DNA from: Centrapalus pauciflorus
Lineage: Eukaryota; Streptophyta; Magnoliopsida; Asterales; Asteraceae
DNA length: 64,000 nucleotides
Direction of reading: 5' to 3'
NCBI GenBank assembly: GCA_020465985.1
Contig: JAANYP010000760.1
Location: forward strand, 439,867-503,866
Position numbers and translations under genes: made by a program. Under the pieces are notes generated by a model, which worked only from the letters and a program-made list of their open reading frames with translations, searched no databases and was not told where the DNA came from. Numbering within the stretch: the stretch's first letter is position 1; the number at the start of each line of letters is the position of its first letter. This document shows positions 62,396-64,000 of this stretch, one piece after another.

Positions 62396-64000
62396 AAATA
62401 AATAAAAGGGATGATATGATGTTCAAAACCATATCACGCGTATAAGAAAAGGACCGTTTTAATATTGTTAGTCACGGTTTGTCAAGGGTTTATATAAATA
62501 GTGTTTCGGACAAAATGAAATGAATCGTTATAATTGAATGAAAATTTGTTTACATAATGAAATAAATCATTCATTACGTAAGTAATGTGATTTAGGAGTA
62601 GGATTAGATGTATGTAATGTGATTTACGTAAGTAGTGTGTGATACAAAAAAAACGTACATCATTCATTACGTGTTATTATGTAGCAGTGTGAGTTCTGCT
62701 GTACAAAAAGGAAAAAAAAAAACATAAATAATGTGATTCGTCGTTTTCTATTAATCATCGTTTTGTTGAGGAGGGATGGCTTTTTTAATTCACTTACGAA
62801 ATGAAAATTTACTAATATAACATTGTAATTTTATATAATAACTTTGAATATTTAAAATATATTTTTACTAATAAAGATCTATATTATTTGTCTAGTATCT
62901 TTATATAATATATATTTTTTGTTATAATATTATATATGTGATATTTATTTTTTTCTCAAAATCCTATATTATATCTTTCTAATATATCATAAATAATGAT
63001 ATTTTTTGTTGACTTAACAATTTGTAAGTGTACAAGACTTTACATATGTGTTTCATGTGATGATGATTTTTTTTCTTAGTTGACGATGAAGTCAAATTAC
63101 AATGCGTTAATTATTTGCTGAAAGTGTTTGGAATTATATTAGTTTATATGTATTTAAAATTATTATCAGTGTAATGTAAAATAATTATTACTTTCGTAAA
63201 TTTAATTGTGTAAAATTCGTATTATGCTCGTGTGAAATTTTTATTTTTACTATCCACATTGATCATTTTTAAAAGATAATCCAATAACTGAGTTATTGTA
63301 TCATGTATTTTATTGCTTTAAAAATATGTTTTTTTATGAAATATTGCTATAATTAATAAAATTTACCCAACTTTAATTACATATGTATTTTTGTCATTAT
63401 ACATTAATTTTATTTCATTCATTTCTTTATTTTTTCCACGAAACACCAACCATTAATGGTTTTATTTCACTCCAATGGTGTAAAATAAACATAATATGAA
63501 ATGATAATAGTTTGTCCTATTATGTCGCGTTTCAACATTACGTCTGATCAAACATAGTCTAACTTATTTTCTAAATATTTTGATATAATATATGAAATTT
63601 TTCTTATGCATACGAAATTAAGATATTTGTAAAAAGACAATTAGATATGTATTTTTTTCACAAGTTTCCATCTACGAATTTTCATGTTCATTTTTATAAC
63701 TATAAACTTTAAAAGCTTCTCCGTTGAAACCCATTCCAACTGAAAATCAACAACAAAATCGATCAAATACAAAAATCAAAATCATGAAAATAAACTAATT
63801 TAAAATGAAAAGCCATAACAAGAATTAGAAACAATATCTAAATTCAAAAGCTAAATCATAATAAGAACTAGAAACAAGAAATCATATCTAAAATCCATCA
63901 AAAAAAACCTCTTGTTTCCTGATTCAGTTGATTTGTTAGCAGTGTGGTTGTGGTGGTGGTGGGAACCCTCCGACGAAACCATGTATATTGGAGTGAACCC
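62396..64000. other. AT-rich end of window, no gene recognised
   Basis: No convincing coding frame. Around 62560-62670 ATTACGTAAGTAATGTGATT-type motifs repeat. At about 63810-63895 an about 45-bp segment (AGAACTAGAAACAAGAAATC-like) is duplicated in tandem. The last 60 bases (GTGGTTGTGGTGGTGG...) could be the edge of a gene continuing beyond the window. Confidence 0.4.

Overview
This is a nuclear genome window from a dicot plant. It carries intron-containing genes with GT..AG splice sites, TIR-type NLR resistance genes (absent from grasses), a plastid-type isopentenyl diphosphate isomerase, and a dense load of plant transposons (copia, LINE, hAT, Mutator-like, CACTA, Helitron-like). The repeat style and the conserved tail after the LRRs of the NLRs suggest an asterid, possibly Asteraceae; that placement is inference. 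I see no rRNA, tRNA, CRISPR or prokaryotic features.

Layout. 0.5-2.2 kb: remnant of a + strand copia element ending in an LTR-like stretch, lying against the 3' end of the first NLR. 2.2-6.9 kb (-): TNL1, a TIR-NB-LRR gene with eight open exons, and a Mutator-type MITE just upstream. 10.9-15.5 kb (-): complete but decayed copia element with matching 5-bp target duplications. 16.3-17.2 kb: pseudogene fragment of a CLU/TSS-type TPR protein. 18.0-19.9 kb: copia integrase fragment split by a CACTA-type MITE and flanked by an hAT MITE. 21.7-37.6 kb (-): TNL2, a ten-exon TIR-NB-LRR gene. Its 10.1-kb first intron holds a LINE that has itself been invaded by a MITE, a small LTR element and a young copia. 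TNL2 stays in frame through all ten exons (about 1349 aa) and ends in a second, degenerate TIR-like domain in which the catalytic Glu position is Gln. 38.3-47.9 kb: an unusual train of about 13 terminal-inverted-repeat elements, each separated from the next by a long (TA)n microsatellite. 49.7-53.8 kb (-): six-exon IDI gene with plastid transit peptide. 55.2-61.7 kb (-): five-exon ankyrin-repeat/PGG membrane protein, with a long fold-back element just upstream. 62.4-64 kb: AT-rich, no gene recognised.

How the parts relate. TNL1 and TNL2 are tandem paralogues in the same orientation with the same exon phases, so they represent an expanding NLR cluster. Transposons have remodelled its introns, promoter and 3' end. 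IDI supplies isoprenoid precursors. The ankyrin/PGG protein belongs to a membrane family linked to stress and salicylate signalling; nothing in the sequence couples these two genes to the NLRs beyond proximity. The strongest leads are the TIR-NB-LRR-TIR architecture of TNL2 and the microsatellite-embedded element train, whose otherwise unrelated members share an imperfect GGTTC-N6-GAACC terminal signature.
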